NCBI RefSeq assembly: GCF_006715565.1
Contig: NZ_VFNL01000001.1
Coordinates: 3,410,001-3,474,000, forward strand
Source: Microbacterium sp. SLBN-154
GTDB taxonomy: Bacteria; Actinomycetota; Actinomycetes; Actinomycetales; Microbacteriaceae
Length of the DNA: 64,000 bases
Direction: 5' to 3'
The translations under genes were made by a program, and so were the position numbers. How positions within the stretch are numbered: position 1 is the first letter of the stretch; each line of letters opens with the position of its first letter. Below are positions 32,987 through 42,233 of the stretch, one piece after another. The notes beneath the pieces are model-generated. The model saw nothing but the letters and a program-made list of their open reading frames with translations, did not search any database and was not told the origin of the DNA.

Positions 32987-33547
32987 TCAGCTCCAGTCGC
33001 TGGGGGCCGGCAGACGGGTCGACGGCAGAGCGGATGCCGCGGCCCAGTCGTGAACCCAGGGCTCGACGTCCGGCATCCCTTCGGGGCGGCCGACCGCGGC
33101 GAACAGCTCCTCGTGAGGAAGGGTGCCGCCCGAGCGCTTCAGCATCCGGATGCGGATGATGGCCCTTGCGTAGATCTCACCGCGTACCAGCGCCCGGTGC
33201 TCGAGGTACAGGGCGCGGTCGTCGTGTCCGAGCATCCGGGTCTGGAGCTCGAAGCGCTGCCAGAGCTCCAGCGACTTGCGGAAGGTGATGGTCTCGCTCG
33301 AGACCACCCCGTACCACCCGTGCCTGCGCATCGCATCGACCATCCCGGTGCGCACCAGGAGGTCCCAGCGTCCGAGGTCGAACAGAGACAGGTAGCGCCC
33401 GTTGTTCATGTGCCGCAGCACGTCGATGTCGGTCGGCAGGGTGGTCAGCCGGATGCGCCCGACGTCCTGGAAGGTCAACCACCCCTCGCGGCGGAGGCGC
33501 AGGCGCGCGAGGAGGTGGACGAGCAGGGTGCGCCAGAGGACGTTCAC
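32987..33547 (-). CDS. Acyl-CoA thioesterase (4HBT hot-dog fold)
   Basis: The 186-aa protein starts at GTG 33547. The hot-dog motif is DIDVLRHMNNGRYLSLFDLGRWDLL, as in FadM/4-hydroxybenzoyl-CoA thioesterase relatives, followed by GVVSSETITFRKSLELWQRFE and GEIYARAIIRIRML. An amphipathic N-terminal helix (LWRTLLVHLLARLRLRR) may touch the membrane. It hydrolyses an acyl-CoA of unknown chain. Confidence 0.85.
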   Translation of the reverse strand: MNVLWRTLLVHLLARLRLRREGWLTFQDVGRIRLTTLPTDIDVLRHMNNGRYLSLFDLGRWDLLVRTGMVDAMRRHGWYGVVSSETITFRKSLELWQRFELQTRMLGHDDRALYLEHRALVRGEIYARAIIRIRMLKRSGGTLPHEELFAAVGRPEGMPDVEPWVHDWAAASALPSTRLPAPSDWS

Positions 33548-33665
33548 GGTCTCGGATCGTAGCCAGGAACGATGATTCCGCCGATTCGGTTGTGCGGGAT
33601 CGACAGTTTTCCCGTGGCTTCCCGCTCGATTTCGCGACGTCGGAACCCGCGCGTAGAGTCTGGCC

Positions 33666-34172
33666 ATGGACGCTGAACTGCGAACGGATGTCGTGGTGCG
33701 GCCGGTGCGAGACGTCGATGCCGTCGCTCTCGGCCAGGTGCACGCCACGTGCTGGCATGAGACGTACGACCAGGTGATCAGCAAGGCGGCGCTGGAGAAG
33801 ATCTCCCCCCGCCGGCTGGCCGAACTGTGGACCCATTGGGCGGTCCAGGGCCCCGAGTTCAAGATGAGCGCCGCCCTGGTCGACGGCGAGATCGTCGGGT
33901 TCGTCGGCTCGGGACCGGCCCGCGACAAGGATGCGCCCCGCAACCGCGAGCTGTACTTCATCTACCTTCTCGATGCGTATCACGGGAAGGGGATCGGACA
34001 GAAGCTCTTCGACGCCGCGGTCGAGAACGGCGAGCCCCTCTACCTCTGGGTGGCCGAAGACAATCCCCGCGCGCACCGCTTCTACGAGCGCAACGGCTTC
34101 AGCCTCGACGGCGCCTCGCACACCGAGCCCTTCCTCGGCGAGACGCTCACCGAGGTCCGGTTCGTCCGCTGA
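33666..34172 (+). CDS. GNAT N-acetyltransferase
   Basis: The 168-aa protein has the GNAT core: VGFVGSGPARDKDAPRNRELYFIYLLDAYHGKGIGQKLFDAAV for motif A, then LWVAEDNPRAHRFYERNGFSLDG. It is encoded 7 nt before cofE, so both may be one transcript. Substrate is unknown. Confidence 0.9.
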   Translation: MDAELRTDVVVRPVRDVDAVALGQVHATCWHETYDQVISKAALEKISPRRLAELWTHWAVQGPEFKMSAALVDGEIVGFVGSGPARDKDAPRNRELYFIYLLDAYHGKGIGQKLFDAAVENGEPLYLWVAEDNPRAHRFYERNGFSLDGASHTEPFLGETLTEVRFVR

Positions 34173-34179
34173 ACCCGCC

Positions 34180-35013
34180 GTGCTGAGCGTCTGGGCGCTG
34201 GAGGGCATCCCCGAGATCACCACCGGTGACGATCTCGTCTCGATCATCGGCACCGCGGCCGCCGACACCCTGCAGGATGGCGACATCGTCGTCGTCACCT
34301 CGAAGGTCGTGTCCAAGGCCGAAGGGCGCTTCGTCCAGGCGGACGATCGCGAGGACGCCATCACCGCGGAGTCGGTGCGTGTCGTCGCGCGGCGCGAAGG
34401 TCCGAGCGGACACGTCACCCGCATCGTCGAGAATCGCCTCGGCATCATCGCCGCCGCTGCCGGAGTGGACGCGTCCAACACCCCCGAGGGGACGGTGCTG
34501 CTGCTGCCCGAAGACCCCGACCGGTCCGCCCGCACGCTCGCGGAGGGCTTGCGTTCACGTCTTGGCGTGCGCGTGGGCGTGCTCATCTCCGACACGCTCG
34601 GACGCGCATGGCGCGAAGGTCAGACCGATCACGCCATCGGCGCCGGCGGAGTGACCGTCTTCGAAGACCTCAGAGGGACGACGGATGCCGAGGGGCGGCC
34701 GCTCGCGGTGACGATGCCGTGCGTCGCCGATGAAATGTGCGCCGCGGCTGATCTGGTGAAGGGGAAGGTCGGACGCCGGCCCGTCGCCGTCGTCCGCGGC
34801 CGCGGCGACCTGGTGGGAGATCTCGATCTCCCGGGTGCCCGGTCGATCGTGCGCCCATGGGAGCGCGACATGTTCCGCCTCGGCGCCGACGAAGCCTACG
34901 CCGAGGGGTTCGCCGCCGGCCGTGCCGGTGGTGAACCCCTCGGCGTACCCGGTGACCCCGGGGTCGACGGTGCCGAGGCGGATGACCCTCAGCCGGCGCG
35001 CAGCTCCACCTGA
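34180..35013 (+). CDS. cofE: Coenzyme F420-0:L-glutamate ligase, standalone CofE type
   Basis: The 277-aa protein starts at GTG 34180. CofE motifs are present: GDIVVVTSKVVSKAEGR, IVENRLGIIAAAAGVDASN, LISDTLGRAWREGQTDHAIG, MPCVADEMCAAADLVKGK and PVAVVRGRG. It adds glutamate to F420-0 in the cytoplasm. It lacks the C-terminal nitroreductase-like domain of mycobacterial FbiB. The extra ~30 C-terminal residues are disordered. No other F420 gene is nearby. Its 3' end overlaps the convergent gene by 25 bp. Confidence 0.92.
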   Translation: MLSVWALEGIPEITTGDDLVSIIGTAAADTLQDGDIVVVTSKVVSKAEGRFVQADDREDAITAESVRVVARREGPSGHVTRIVENRLGIIAAAAGVDASNTPEGTVLLLPEDPDRSARTLAEGLRSRLGVRVGVLISDTLGRAWREGQTDHAIGAGGVTVFEDLRGTTDAEGRPLAVTMPCVADEMCAAADLVKGKVGRRPVAVVRGRGDLVGDLDLPGARSIVRPWERDMFRLGADEAYAEGFAAGRAGGEPLGVPGDPGVDGAEADDPQPARSST

Positions 35014-35876
35014 CCCGCGGTGACGCTGACCTCGACGGTGCTGCGGGCGCCCGGGGTCGAGCCGAGGCCGTTGTCGAAGTCGCCTGCGGAGACCTCAGAG
35101 GTGACGTCGTACTCGCCTTCGGGCACGGTCGCCGTGACCCGTCCCGCGCTGACGTCGAACGTCATCTCGCCCGGCTGCGTCCCGGTGAGGACGAGGTCCA
35201 TGTCGCCCGCGCTGACCGTGACGTCGGCTTCGGCGACATCCGACAGCTCGAGGTCGGCCTGACCAGCCGACACCGTCGCGTCGACGGAACGGGCGGAGCC
35301 GGTGATGTCGATGCTGCCTGCGCCGAGGTCGAGGACGAGCTCTCCGAAGTCCCCGTCGACGACCCGGAGGTCGCCCGCGTTCGTGGTCAGGTCGGCGTCG
35401 ACCCCCTCGAGGGTGTCGGGAAGGGTGAGCACCGCCTCTGACCGGTCACCGAACATCCATCCGCCCCACCATCGGTCGGGCGAGGACACCCGAATCGTGT
35501 CCTCGACGCGCTCGAGGCGCCACTGATCGGCGCCCCACCCACGGGTCACCTCGAGGGTGGCCTCATCGACGTCGGCGAACTCGATCCTGAGGCTCCCGGC
35601 TCCCACCTCGGTCTCCACCTCGGTCGCTCCGGCGGCGTCGACGGTGCTGTCGGTGGCGCTGCTCCCGCCGCCATCGCCGGTGACGGCGGCCGAGGCTGTG
35701 GCCACTGCGGCGGAGCCGAGGGTGCCGAGGATGACCAGGGCGCCGAAGGCGCCGATGAGGGTGGCGACCACGCGAGGCGCGGCGGAACGGGGTGCGTCCG
35801 GTTGCGTCGGACGCTCGGGTGCGGTCGGCGGAGTGGGCTGTGCCGGCTCGGAGGCCGGAGGAGGGACGGTGCTCAT
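34989..35876 (-). CDS. DUF4097-like membrane-anchored beta-solenoid protein
   Basis: The 295-aa protein has a proline-rich cytoplasmic tail (~1-33), one transmembrane helix (~35-65) and then repeating beta-helix strands: AGDLRVVDGDFGELVLDLGAGSI, DATVSAGQADLELSD, DVTVSAGDMDLVL, DVSAGRVTATVP. This matches adhesin-like DUF4097. It is cotranslated (4-bp overlap) with the LuxR-type regulator and histidine kinase upstream, so it probably belongs to their envelope-stress sensing. Confidence 0.87.
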   Translation of the reverse strand: MSTVPPPASEPAQPTPPTAPERPTQPDAPRSAAPRVVATLIGAFGALVILGTLGSAAVATASAAVTGDGGGSSATDSTVDAAGATEVETEVGAGSLRIEFADVDEATLEVTRGWGADQWRLERVEDTIRVSSPDRWWGGWMFGDRSEAVLTLPDTLEGVDADLTTNAGDLRVVDGDFGELVLDLGAGSIDITGSARSVDATVSAGQADLELSDVAEADVTVSAGDMDLVLTGTQPGEMTFDVSAGRVTATVPEGEYDVTSEVSAGDFDNGLGSTPGARSTVEVSVTAGQVELRAG

Positions 35877-36580
35877 CGGTTCGATCCTGTCTGGGAGGGT
35901 CCGCTCTGCGGACGGGGTGCGGGGGCGGCGGGGCCGCCGTGTTCGAGGTGGGCGAGGGCGGCGAGCACCCGGCGGTTGCCGGAGTCGTCGGGTTCGAGGT
36001 CGAGCTTCTGGAAGACCGCGGTGATGTGCTTCTCGACGCTCCCCTCACTGACGTGGAGCGTGCGGGCGATGGCCTGGTTCGATCGCCCTTCGGCGATGAG
36101 GGCCAGCACGGTGGATTCCCGGTCGGTGAGCCGCTGCATCCGCTCGTCCCGGCGGCGCCGGGCCAGCAGCTGCGCGACCACCTCGGGGTCGAGGACGGTG
36201 GCGCCCTCGCCGATCCGGCCGACCGCGTCGAGGAACTCCCCGACGTCGGCCACGCGGTCCTTCAGCAGATATCCGAGGGCCCCGCCGCTCGCGGCGATGA
36301 GGTCGGCGGCGTAGCGCTCCTCGACGTACTGCGAGAGCACGAGGACCGGCAGCTGCGGCAGTCGCGCCCGCAGCGAGAGGGCCGCGCGGATGCCCTCGTC
36401 CGACCAGGTCGGCGGGAGCCGGACGTCGAGGATGCAGAGGTCGGGGACGACCCGGTCGACCGTGTCGTCGAGGTGCTCGGCGTCGGGAAGGGCGGCGACC
36501 ACCTCGTGGCCGGCGTCGGCGAGAAGCCGGCTGAGGCCCTCGCGCAGCAGCGCGGAATCTTCGCAGATCAGGATGCGCAC
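35873..36580 (-). CDS. NarL/LuxR-type response regulator
   Basis: The 235-aa protein starts at GTG 36580. The receiver domain has ICEDSALLREGL, the phospho-acceptor Asp in LCILDVRLPP and the Lys in LLKDRVADV. The C-terminal LuxR helix-turn-helix is LTDRESTVLALIAEGRSNQAIARTLHVSEGSVEKHI. It overlaps the kinase gene by 13 bp and the DUF4097-like gene by 4 bp. Confidence 0.93.
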   Translation of the reverse strand: MRILICEDSALLREGLSRLLADAGHEVVAALPDAEHLDDTVDRVVPDLCILDVRLPPTWSDEGIRAALSLRARLPQLPVLVLSQYVEERYAADLIAASGGALGYLLKDRVADVGEFLDAVGRIGEGATVLDPEVVAQLLARRRRDERMQRLTDRESTVLALIAEGRSNQAIARTLHVSEGSVEKHITAVFQKLDLEPDDSGNRRVLAALAHLEHGGPAAPAPRPQSGPSQTGSNR

Positions 36581-37899
36581 GGGATGTTCACCTCCACCGA
36601 GGTGGGCCCGCCGATCGGGCTGTCGAGCCGAGCGGTGCCACCCGCGGCCAGCACCCGGTTGATGATGCCGTCGATGCCGCCGCCGGCGATCACCTGGGCA
36701 CCGCCGACGCCGTTGTCCTCGACCCGCGCCCACAGGGTGCGGGATCCGGCCTGCGGCTCGTCTCGGAGCCGGACGACCACGCGGCACTCCGATGCGCGGG
36801 CGTGCTTGGCGGCGTTGGTGAGAGCCTCGGCGATGGCGAAGTAGGCCGCCGCCTCGGTGTCTCGCGAGCAGCGCCCGTCCATCCGCACATCCATCTGCAC
36901 CGGCACCACCGATCGCGCCGCGAGGGCCGAGAGGGCGGCGTCCAGACCCCGGTCGTCGAGGACCGACGTGTGGATGCCGCGGGCGAGCTGCCGGAGCTCG
37001 GTGATGGCGGCCTTCGTGGAGGTGTGCGCCTCGGCGATGAGCTCTTTGGCGGCTGCCGGATCGGTGTCGAGCTTCTGCTGAGCCAGGCCCAGCGTCATCC
37101 CGACCGAGACCAGCCGCGGCTGGACGCCGTCGTGGAGATCGCGCTCGATGCGGGTGCGCTCGACGTCGGCGGCGCGGACCGCCCCGACCCGCTGCGCGTT
37201 GGACGTCCGCGCCTCCTCGGCCAGCTGTGCTTCGCGGGAGGGCACCATGATCGCCCGGGCGAGCACGCCGTGCAGGATCGCGAGGCCGACGATGCCGGCC
37301 GCGGCCAGGACGACGACGAGGATGCCGGCGACGACCGCCCAGCCGCTCGCGACGACGAGGCCCGTTCCGAAGAGCCGGAGGACGCCGTCGTCGGCGAAGA
37401 GGGGGCTGAAGGTGAAGACGATGCCGCTCGAGATCGCCTGGAAGAGGAAGAGGGTGATCCCGCCGAGGAGGGTGGCCACGGCGAGGTTCGCGATGGCCCG
37501 CCACATGCCGGGGTCGATCGCCTGCTGGCCCAGGGAGCGGATCCAGCCGCCGAAGCCGGGCCTGCCGCTGCGGCGCAGCCGTCTCGGGGTGAGACCGAAG
37601 TGGTAGAGCCCGTCGATGCGGGCGGTTTCGAGCCAGCCGAGCGCGAACAGCACGTAGACGAGGCCCACGAGGAAGATCAGCCCGATGCCGATGACGAGGA
37701 GGAAGCCCAGACCGAGGCCGAGGAGCGAGAAGAGGAATCCGAAGAGCGCGGAGCCGATGACGCCGAGCGCCGCGAGGTGGGCGATGGCGAAGGCGATGCG
37801 CGAGGGCGAGGCGATCTGCGATTTCACCTTCGCGGGGCGCGCCGGCGCGGGGCTGGGTGCCTCACGCGGCGCGGCGGGGGTGAGAGGTGCTGTGGTCAT
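36568..37899 (-). CDS. Sensor histidine kinase (HisKA_3 family, DesK/LiaS-like)
   Basis: The 443-aa kinase starts at ATG 37899. An N-terminal sensor part has about four membrane helices in two pairs (~35-85 and ~130-205). The dimerisation/phospho-acceptor motif is ERTRIERDLHDGVQPRLV. The ATPase domain has the N-box AIAEALTNAAKHA and VEDNGVGG. It phosphorylates the regulator at 35873. The sensor has no extracellular domain, as in envelope-stress kinases that detect membrane state. Confidence 0.92.
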   Translation of the reverse strand: MTTAPLTPAAPREAPSPAPARPAKVKSQIASPSRIAFAIAHLAALGVIGSALFGFLFSLLGLGLGFLLVIGIGLIFLVGLVYVLFALGWLETARIDGLYHFGLTPRRLRRSGRPGFGGWIRSLGQQAIDPGMWRAIANLAVATLLGGITLFLFQAISSGIVFTFSPLFADDGVLRLFGTGLVVASGWAVVAGILVVVLAAAGIVGLAILHGVLARAIMVPSREAQLAEEARTSNAQRVGAVRAADVERTRIERDLHDGVQPRLVSVGMTLGLAQQKLDTDPAAAKELIAEAHTSTKAAITELRQLARGIHTSVLDDRGLDAALSALAARSVVPVQMDVRMDGRCSRDTEAAAYFAIAEALTNAAKHARASECRVVVRLRDEPQAGSRTLWARVEDNGVGGAQVIAGGGIDGIINRVLAAGGTARLDSPIGGPTSVEVNIPCAS

Positions 37900-37956
37900 G
37901 ACACCCACGGTAGAACTGCGGCCCGTTCGGCGCGCCCGAGGCATCCGGACTCTTCG

Positions 37957-37974
37957 CCGGGGGTTATCCCCCGG
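37957..37974 (-). terminator. Short GC hairpin downstream of the cytochrome b gene
   Basis: CCGGGGG (37957-37963), loop TTAT and CCCCCGG (37968-37974) form a tight hairpin 19-36 bp past the stop of the gene at 37993. No T-run follows. It may act as a terminator or a 3'-end protector. Confidence 0.4.
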
Positions 37975-37992
37975 TGCGGTGATCCCGCCCGC

Positions 37993-39834
37993 TCACCGGC
38001 TCTTCACGGTGCCGAACAGGCGGGCGATCGGCGCGACGACGAGGGGTCTGGCGGCGACCCACCCCGCGACGATGATGCCGAGCGACAGGGTGAAGATGAG
38101 GAGCCCCGCCCAGTTGTCGGCGTAGGCGTTCGGGTCGACCGACCCCTGGGCGGCGTACATGTGGTTGAGGTTGCGGAGAGCCCCGGTGGCGAAGACGAGC
38201 GTCACGTGGAAGACGATGAAGGCCACGAAGTAGAGCATCACGGGGAAGTGCACCTTGCGCGCCCATTCCACCGGGTAGAGCCGGTTCAGGCGCTCGGCGT
38301 TCTTCGGCCAGAAGCCGCTCATGCGCACTCCGGTGATGATCGCCAGCGGCGCTGCGATGAACACCGTGGCGAAGTACGCCAGCTGCTGCAGCGAGTTGTA
38401 GTTGACCCAGCCGTTCTCGGTCGGCCAATCGAGGGAGAGGTACTGCAGGCCCGCGCTGACGGCGTTGGGGATGACCTCCCAGCTCGTCGGCACGATGCGC
38501 ACCCATTGACCGGTGGTGGAGAGCAGGACGACGTAGATGATGCCGTTGGCCAACCACAGCACGTCGAGCGCCTGATGCAGCCACAGGTTGAGGCTGATCT
38601 TGCGGCGCTTGTTGCCCTTCGGGCTCCAGAACACCGTCGGCCGCTTCTCGGTGCGCACCTGGAGGCCGGTGCGGATGATCAGCACCATCAGGAAGACGTT
38701 GAAGAAGTGCTGCCACCCGAGCCAGGCGGGGATCCCGACCGGTGCCCACTCGGGAAGGTGGTACTCACCCGGGAACTGCTCGACGAATCCCTGCAGGGGC
38801 GGGACGCTCAGGAGGAACCGCACCATCACGACGACGAGCCCCGCTGCGACCAGGAGCGTGAAGCCGCCGACGGCGGCGACCCCCGCCCACTGGACCGGGG
38901 TGTACGGACCGATGCGGCGGGGCTCGGCAGGCGGGGCAGGGCGAACGGATGCCGCGGCACCGGGGAAGACGGTCGGCGTGAACGGCAGCGGGGCGCGGGG
39001 GCCCGCGGGCACCGTCGCAATGACACCTCGTTCGTCTCCTGCGGATTGTCCTTCGCCTTCTGCGGGCCTCCCGCCTCCTGCGGGCCCCCCGCCTCCCTCC
39101 CGCGGAAATTCGCGAGCCGTCGATTTCTGCTGCACGGGTAGCGCCGGAGTCGCAGATTCTTCCGGGTCGGCGACGACGGCGGCCGGACGCGTCGGCGCAT
39201 CGGCCGGCGGCGCTGCGGCAGCACGAGGGCGTGGCGTGAATTCAGCCGGCGGCCACGGGTCGCCGCCCGCGACCCGAGGGAGCCCGCGTCGGACCCTCAC
39301 TTCCCCGCGAGCCGTCGATTCCTGCGGGTCGGATGCCGCGGGGGCGACGTTTTCTGACGGGTCGGCGGGTGTTTCGCGGGTCACCGCTCGCTCCGCGGCC
39401 GGGGCCGCAGCCGCAGCCGCGGGCGCGGGCTCGGGCGTGGCCGTGGCCGTGGCGGGGGCCGGGGGCGCGGCGGGCGCCTCGTCGGTCTGCGCCCGTGGGC
39501 CCTCTTCCGGCGTGGCCGCAGCCGGTGGCCACGGCTCACCGCCGGCGACCCGAGGCAGACCCTGACGCATCCTTCTCGGCTCGCGACCCGTCGATTTCTG
39601 CGGGTCGGATGCCGCGGGAGCGACCTTTTCTGACGGGTCGGCGGGCGTTTCGACCCGCTGCGGTCGCGGCTCAGTCGGCGGCGCCTCGGCGGTCGGCCGC
39701 GCCTCGACGACCGGCGGCGCCTCGACAACCGGCCGCGCCTCGACAACCGGCGGCGCCTCACCGGCCGGAGGCCAGGGGTCGCCGCCGGCGACCCGGGGCA
39801 GGCCACGGCGCATGGTCCGCGCGAACGTCGCCAT
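37993..39834 (-). CDS. Cytochrome b561-type membrane protein with repetitive cytoplasmic tail
   Basis: The 613-aa protein has two parts. Residues 1-~300 are a disordered Ala/Pro/Glu-rich tail containing three copies of GLPRVAGG(D/E)PWPP (about residues 11, 93 and 187). Residues ~320-613 are a di-haem cytochrome b domain with five helices; histidines are in [26 protein letters not shown] and [21 protein letters not shown]. It resembles membrane anchor subunits of formate dehydrogenase or hydrogenase. It is 3 bp from etfA on the same strand, so it may pass electrons between ETF and the quinone pool. No catalytic partner is adjacent. Confidence 0.85.
   Translation of the reverse strand: MATFARTMRRGLPRVAGGDPWPPAGEAPPVVEARPVVEAPPVVEARPTAEAPPTEPRPQRVETPADPSEKVAPAASDPQKSTGREPRRMRQGLPRVAGGEPWPPAAATPEEGPRAQTDEAPAAPPAPATATATPEPAPAAAAAAPAAERAVTRETPADPSENVAPAASDPQESTARGEVRVRRGLPRVAGGDPWPPAEFTPRPRAAAAPPADAPTRPAAVVADPEESATPALPVQQKSTAREFPREGGGGPAGGGRPAEGEGQSAGDERGVIATVPAGPRAPLPFTPTVFPGAAASVRPAPPAEPRRIGPYTPVQWAGVAAVGGFTLLVAAGLVVVMVRFLLSVPPLQGFVEQFPGEYHLPEWAPVGIPAWLGWQHFFNVFLMVLIIRTGLQVRTEKRPTVFWSPKGNKRRKISLNLWLHQALDVLWLANGIIYVVLLSTTGQWVRIVPTSWEVIPNAVSAGLQYLSLDWPTENGWVNYNSLQQLAYFATVFIAAPLAIITGVRMSGFWPKNAERLNRLYPVEWARKVHFPVMLYFVAFIVFHVTLVFATGALRNLNHMYAAQGSVDPNAYADNWAGLLIFTLSLGIIVAGWVAARPLVVAPIARLFGTVKSR
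39111..39170. repeat. Family B repeat inside coding sequence (degenerate copy)
   Basis: CGCGAGCCGTCGATTTCTGC begins the element and a degenerate TTCCGGGTCGG-type end closes it. On the minus strand it encodes [19 protein letters not shown] in the tail of the cytochrome b protein. Confidence 0.5.
39306..39366. repeat. Family B repeat inside coding sequence
   Basis: The element runs from CGCGAGCCGTCGATTCCTGC to TTTTCTGACGGGTCG, with inverted ends GAGCCGTC/GACGGGTC. On the minus strand it encodes [19 protein letters not shown]. It matches the copy at 39580 and the intergenic copy at 48883. Confidence 0.65.
39580..39640. repeat. Family B repeat inside coding sequence
   Basis: The element runs from CTCGCGACCCGTCGATTTCT to TTTTCTGACGGGTCG. 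It encodes [19 protein letters not shown] on the minus strand, in the same frame as the copy at 39306. Each is followed by a [12 protein letters not shown] motif. Confidence 0.65.
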
Positions 39835-39837
39835 CCG

Positions 39838-40815
39838 TTACGCCTTCTTCTTCGCCTCGAGCGCCTCGATCAGCTGCGGCACGACGGTGAAGAGGTCACC
39901 GACGACACCGAAGTCGGCGATCCCGAAGATCGGCGCGTCGCCGTCCCTGTTGATCGCGACGATCGTCTTGGCCGTCTGCATGCCCGCCTTGTGCTGGATC
40001 GCTCCTGAGATGCCGAGAGCGACATATAGCTGCGGCGACACCGAGACACCGGTCTGCCCGACCTGATACGACTGCGGAACATAGCCGGCGTCGACGGCGG
40101 CCCGAGACGCCCCCACGGCGGCGCCGAGCACGTCGGCCAGCTGCTCGACGAGCGCGAACTTCTCGGCCGACCCGAGTCCCCGGCCGCCCGAGACGACCTT
40201 CGTCGCTCCCCGCAGCTCCGGCCGGCTCGACGTGGCGACGGCCTCCTCGACGGAGAGGACGGATGCCGCGCGCCGGCCCGACCCGGACACGGTCAGCGTT
40301 TCCACGACCGGCGCCGTCACCGCCTCGGCGCGCGCTTCGACGGCGCCCTGCCGAACGGTGATGACCGGCGCACCCCAGGTGACCGCCGCATCGACGTTGT
40401 AGGCCGCGCCGAAGACCGAGTGATGCGCGACGACGCCCTCGGCGTCGCGGGAGACGCCGACCGCGTCGGCGCAGAGACCCGAGCGGGAGCGCGCGGCGAA
40501 CCGTCCGGCCACCTCGCGGCCTTCGACCGAGTGCGAGATCAGCACGGCATCGGGCCGCACCTCGGCCACGGCGGCGTCGAGCGCATCGACGACCGGAACC
40601 GAGAGCCCCTCTCCGGGCGCCGCGACGAGGACCGTGCCGGCGCCGAGCGCTGCCGCCGCCGCGGCGACCGCAGCGCCGTCGTCCGTCACCACGAGTGCCA
40701 CCGGTGTCCCCACCGACGCAGCCGCCCCGACGAGCCCCGCTGCGCTCTTGGCGAGCTCACCCGAGGGCATCACGTCCAGAAGGACCAGGATCGCGTCATC
40801 CGCGTATTCAGCCAT
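39838..40815 (-). CDS. etfA: Electron transfer flavoprotein alpha subunit
   Basis: The 325-aa protein starts at ATG 40815. The C-terminal FAD domain is clear: [56 protein letters not shown] and [25 protein letters not shown]. It follows etfB by 7 bp. ETF takes electrons from the acyl-CoA dehydrogenases at 18096 and 43912. Confidence 0.97.
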   Translation of the reverse strand: MAEYADDAILVLLDVMPSGELAKSAAGLVGAAASVGTPVALVVTDDGAAVAAAAAALGAGTVLVAAPGEGLSVPVVDALDAAVAEVRPDAVLISHSVEGREVAGRFAARSRSGLCADAVGVSRDAEGVVAHHSVFGAAYNVDAAVTWGAPVITVRQGAVEARAEAVTAPVVETLTVSGSGRRAASVLSVEEAVATSSRPELRGATKVVSGGRGLGSAEKFALVEQLADVLGAAVGASRAAVDAGYVPQSYQVGQTGVSVSPQLYVALGISGAIQHKAGMQTAKTIVAINRDGDAPIFGIADFGVVGDLFTVVPQLIEALEAKKKA

Positions 40816-40822
40816 CACGCCC

Positions 40823-41599
40823 TCACACCAGCCGGTTCTCAGCGAGGAAGTCCGCGAGCTTCTGCCCGGCATCGCCCTCGTCGACGATCTTCACGCCCGC
40901 CTCGCGCGGTGGCCGCTCGGCCAGCGAGATGACGATCGAGCGGGCCGCCTCGGGGTCGGCGGCATCGAGGCCGAGGTCGGCGAGACTGAGCGTCTCGAAC
41001 GGCTTCTTCTTCGCGGCCATGATGCCCTTGAAGTTGGGGAAACGCGCGTCGGGGAGCGCCTCGGTGATCGAGACCACCGCCGGGAGCTCTGCCCGCACCC
41101 TCATCGAGCCGGCATCGCTCAGCCGGACTCCCTCGACGGCGCCGTCGGAGATCTCGACCGACGTCAGATTCGTCGCGCTCGGCACATCCAGGATCTCGGC
41201 CACCATCGCCGGGATCATCCCGCCCGAGCCGTCGGTGGAGAGGTTGCCCGCGATCACGAGATCGAAACCGATCCGCTGCAGCGTCGCCGCGAGCACCTCA
41301 GCCGTCAGTCCCATGTCGGCGCCGAGAAGGTCGCCGTCGACCACCTGCACCGCTGACGCCGCCCCCATCGCCAGGCCTTTGCGCACCGTCGCCGTCGACG
41401 CTTCCGACGCCATCGACAGCACGACGACCTCAGTGCCCTCATGCGCGTCGGCGTACGAAAGGCCCACCTCGAGGGCGCGTTCGCAGATCTCGTCCAGCAC
41501 TCGATCGCTGGCGTCGCGTTCGGCGAGCCCGGTCTCCAGGCTCAGTTTCCGATCGCCCCACGTGTCGGGTACCTCTTTGATCAGCACCACGATCTTCAT
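40823..41599 (-). CDS. etfB: Electron transfer flavoprotein beta subunit
   Basis: The 258-aa protein begins [14 protein letters not shown] and contains the AMP-binding/beta-subunit signature region [23 protein letters not shown] and [37 protein letters not shown] precedes its start on the other strand. It is divergent from the MarR-family gene at 41702. Confidence 0.97.
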   Translation of the reverse strand: MKIVVLIKEVPDTWGDRKLSLETGLAERDASDRVLDEICERALEVGLSYADAHEGTEVVVLSMASEASTATVRKGLAMGAASAVQVVDGDLLGADMGLTAEVLAATLQRIGFDLVIAGNLSTDGSGGMIPAMVAEILDVPSATNLTSVEISDGAVEGVRLSDAGSMRVRAELPAVVSITEALPDARFPNFKGIMAAKKKPFETLSLADLGLDAADPEAARSIVISLAERPPREAGVKIVDEGDAGQKLADFLAENRLV

Positions 41600-41701
41600 G
41601 GAGCCTCCTTGTCCGTCTGATCGAGTCTATTGCCGCGGGTGCCGCCGGCAGCCGGGCCCCGGGCCGGGATCCCGGTACCGTGGGAGCGGGAAGGAGCCGC
41701 C

Positions 41702-42232
41702 GTGGCCCGACGTCTGCCGGTCGATCCGATCGCCGAAGCGAAACGCCAGTGGCTCGCGCACGGCTGGACTGATGCCGCTGCGGGCATGACCGCCGTCACG
41801 TCGATCATGCGCGCCCAGCAGCTGATGCTCGCACGGGTGGATGCGACCCTCCGCCCCTTCCGTCTGACCTTCGCCCGGTACGAGCTGTTGACCCTCTTGA
41901 GCTTCAGCCGGGCCGGGCGCATGCCCATGGCGTCAGCATCCGCACGTCTGCAGGTGCATCCCACGAGCGTGACCAACACGGTCGACCGGCTGCAGGCCGA
42001 CGGGTACGTCCGTCGCGAGCCGCACCCCGTCGATGGCCGGGCCACCCTCGTCGTCCTCACCGATGCCGGGCGCGATCTGGCCGAGCGCGCGACGGCAGCC
42101 CTCAACGCCCAAGTGTTCTCGGAGCCTGGTCTCAGCGCCGACGACACCGACGAGCTCGTGTCGATCATCGCCCGCATGCGCCGCGCGGCCGGTGATTTCG
42201 ACGACCCGCGCCCGACCCCCGAGCCGCTGTAG
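41702..42232 (+). CDS. MarR-family transcriptional regulator
   Basis: The 176-aa protein starts at GTG 41702, with AAGGAG upstream. The winged helix has FARYELLTLLSFSRAGRMPMASASARLQVHPTSVTNTVDRLQADGYVRREPHPVDGRATLVVLT. It lies between etfBA (divergent) and the enoyl-CoA hydratase gene (convergent, 1-bp gap). It may control either fatty-acid or branched-chain degradation genes. Confidence 0.92.
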   Translation: MARRLPVDPIAEAKRQWLAHGWTDAAAGMTAVTSIMRAQQLMLARVDATLRPFRLTFARYELLTLLSFSRAGRMPMASASARLQVHPTSVTNTVDRLQADGYVRREPHPVDGRATLVVLTDAGRDLAERATAALNAQVFSEPGLSADDTDELVSIIARMRRAAGDFDDPRPTPEPL

Positions 42233-42233
42233 C

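Noticed and set aside
33177-34595. 472-codon minus-strand frame across the thioesterase, GNAT and cofE genes
   Set aside because: It joins unrelated antisense stretches. Both plus-strand genes in the region have family motifs.
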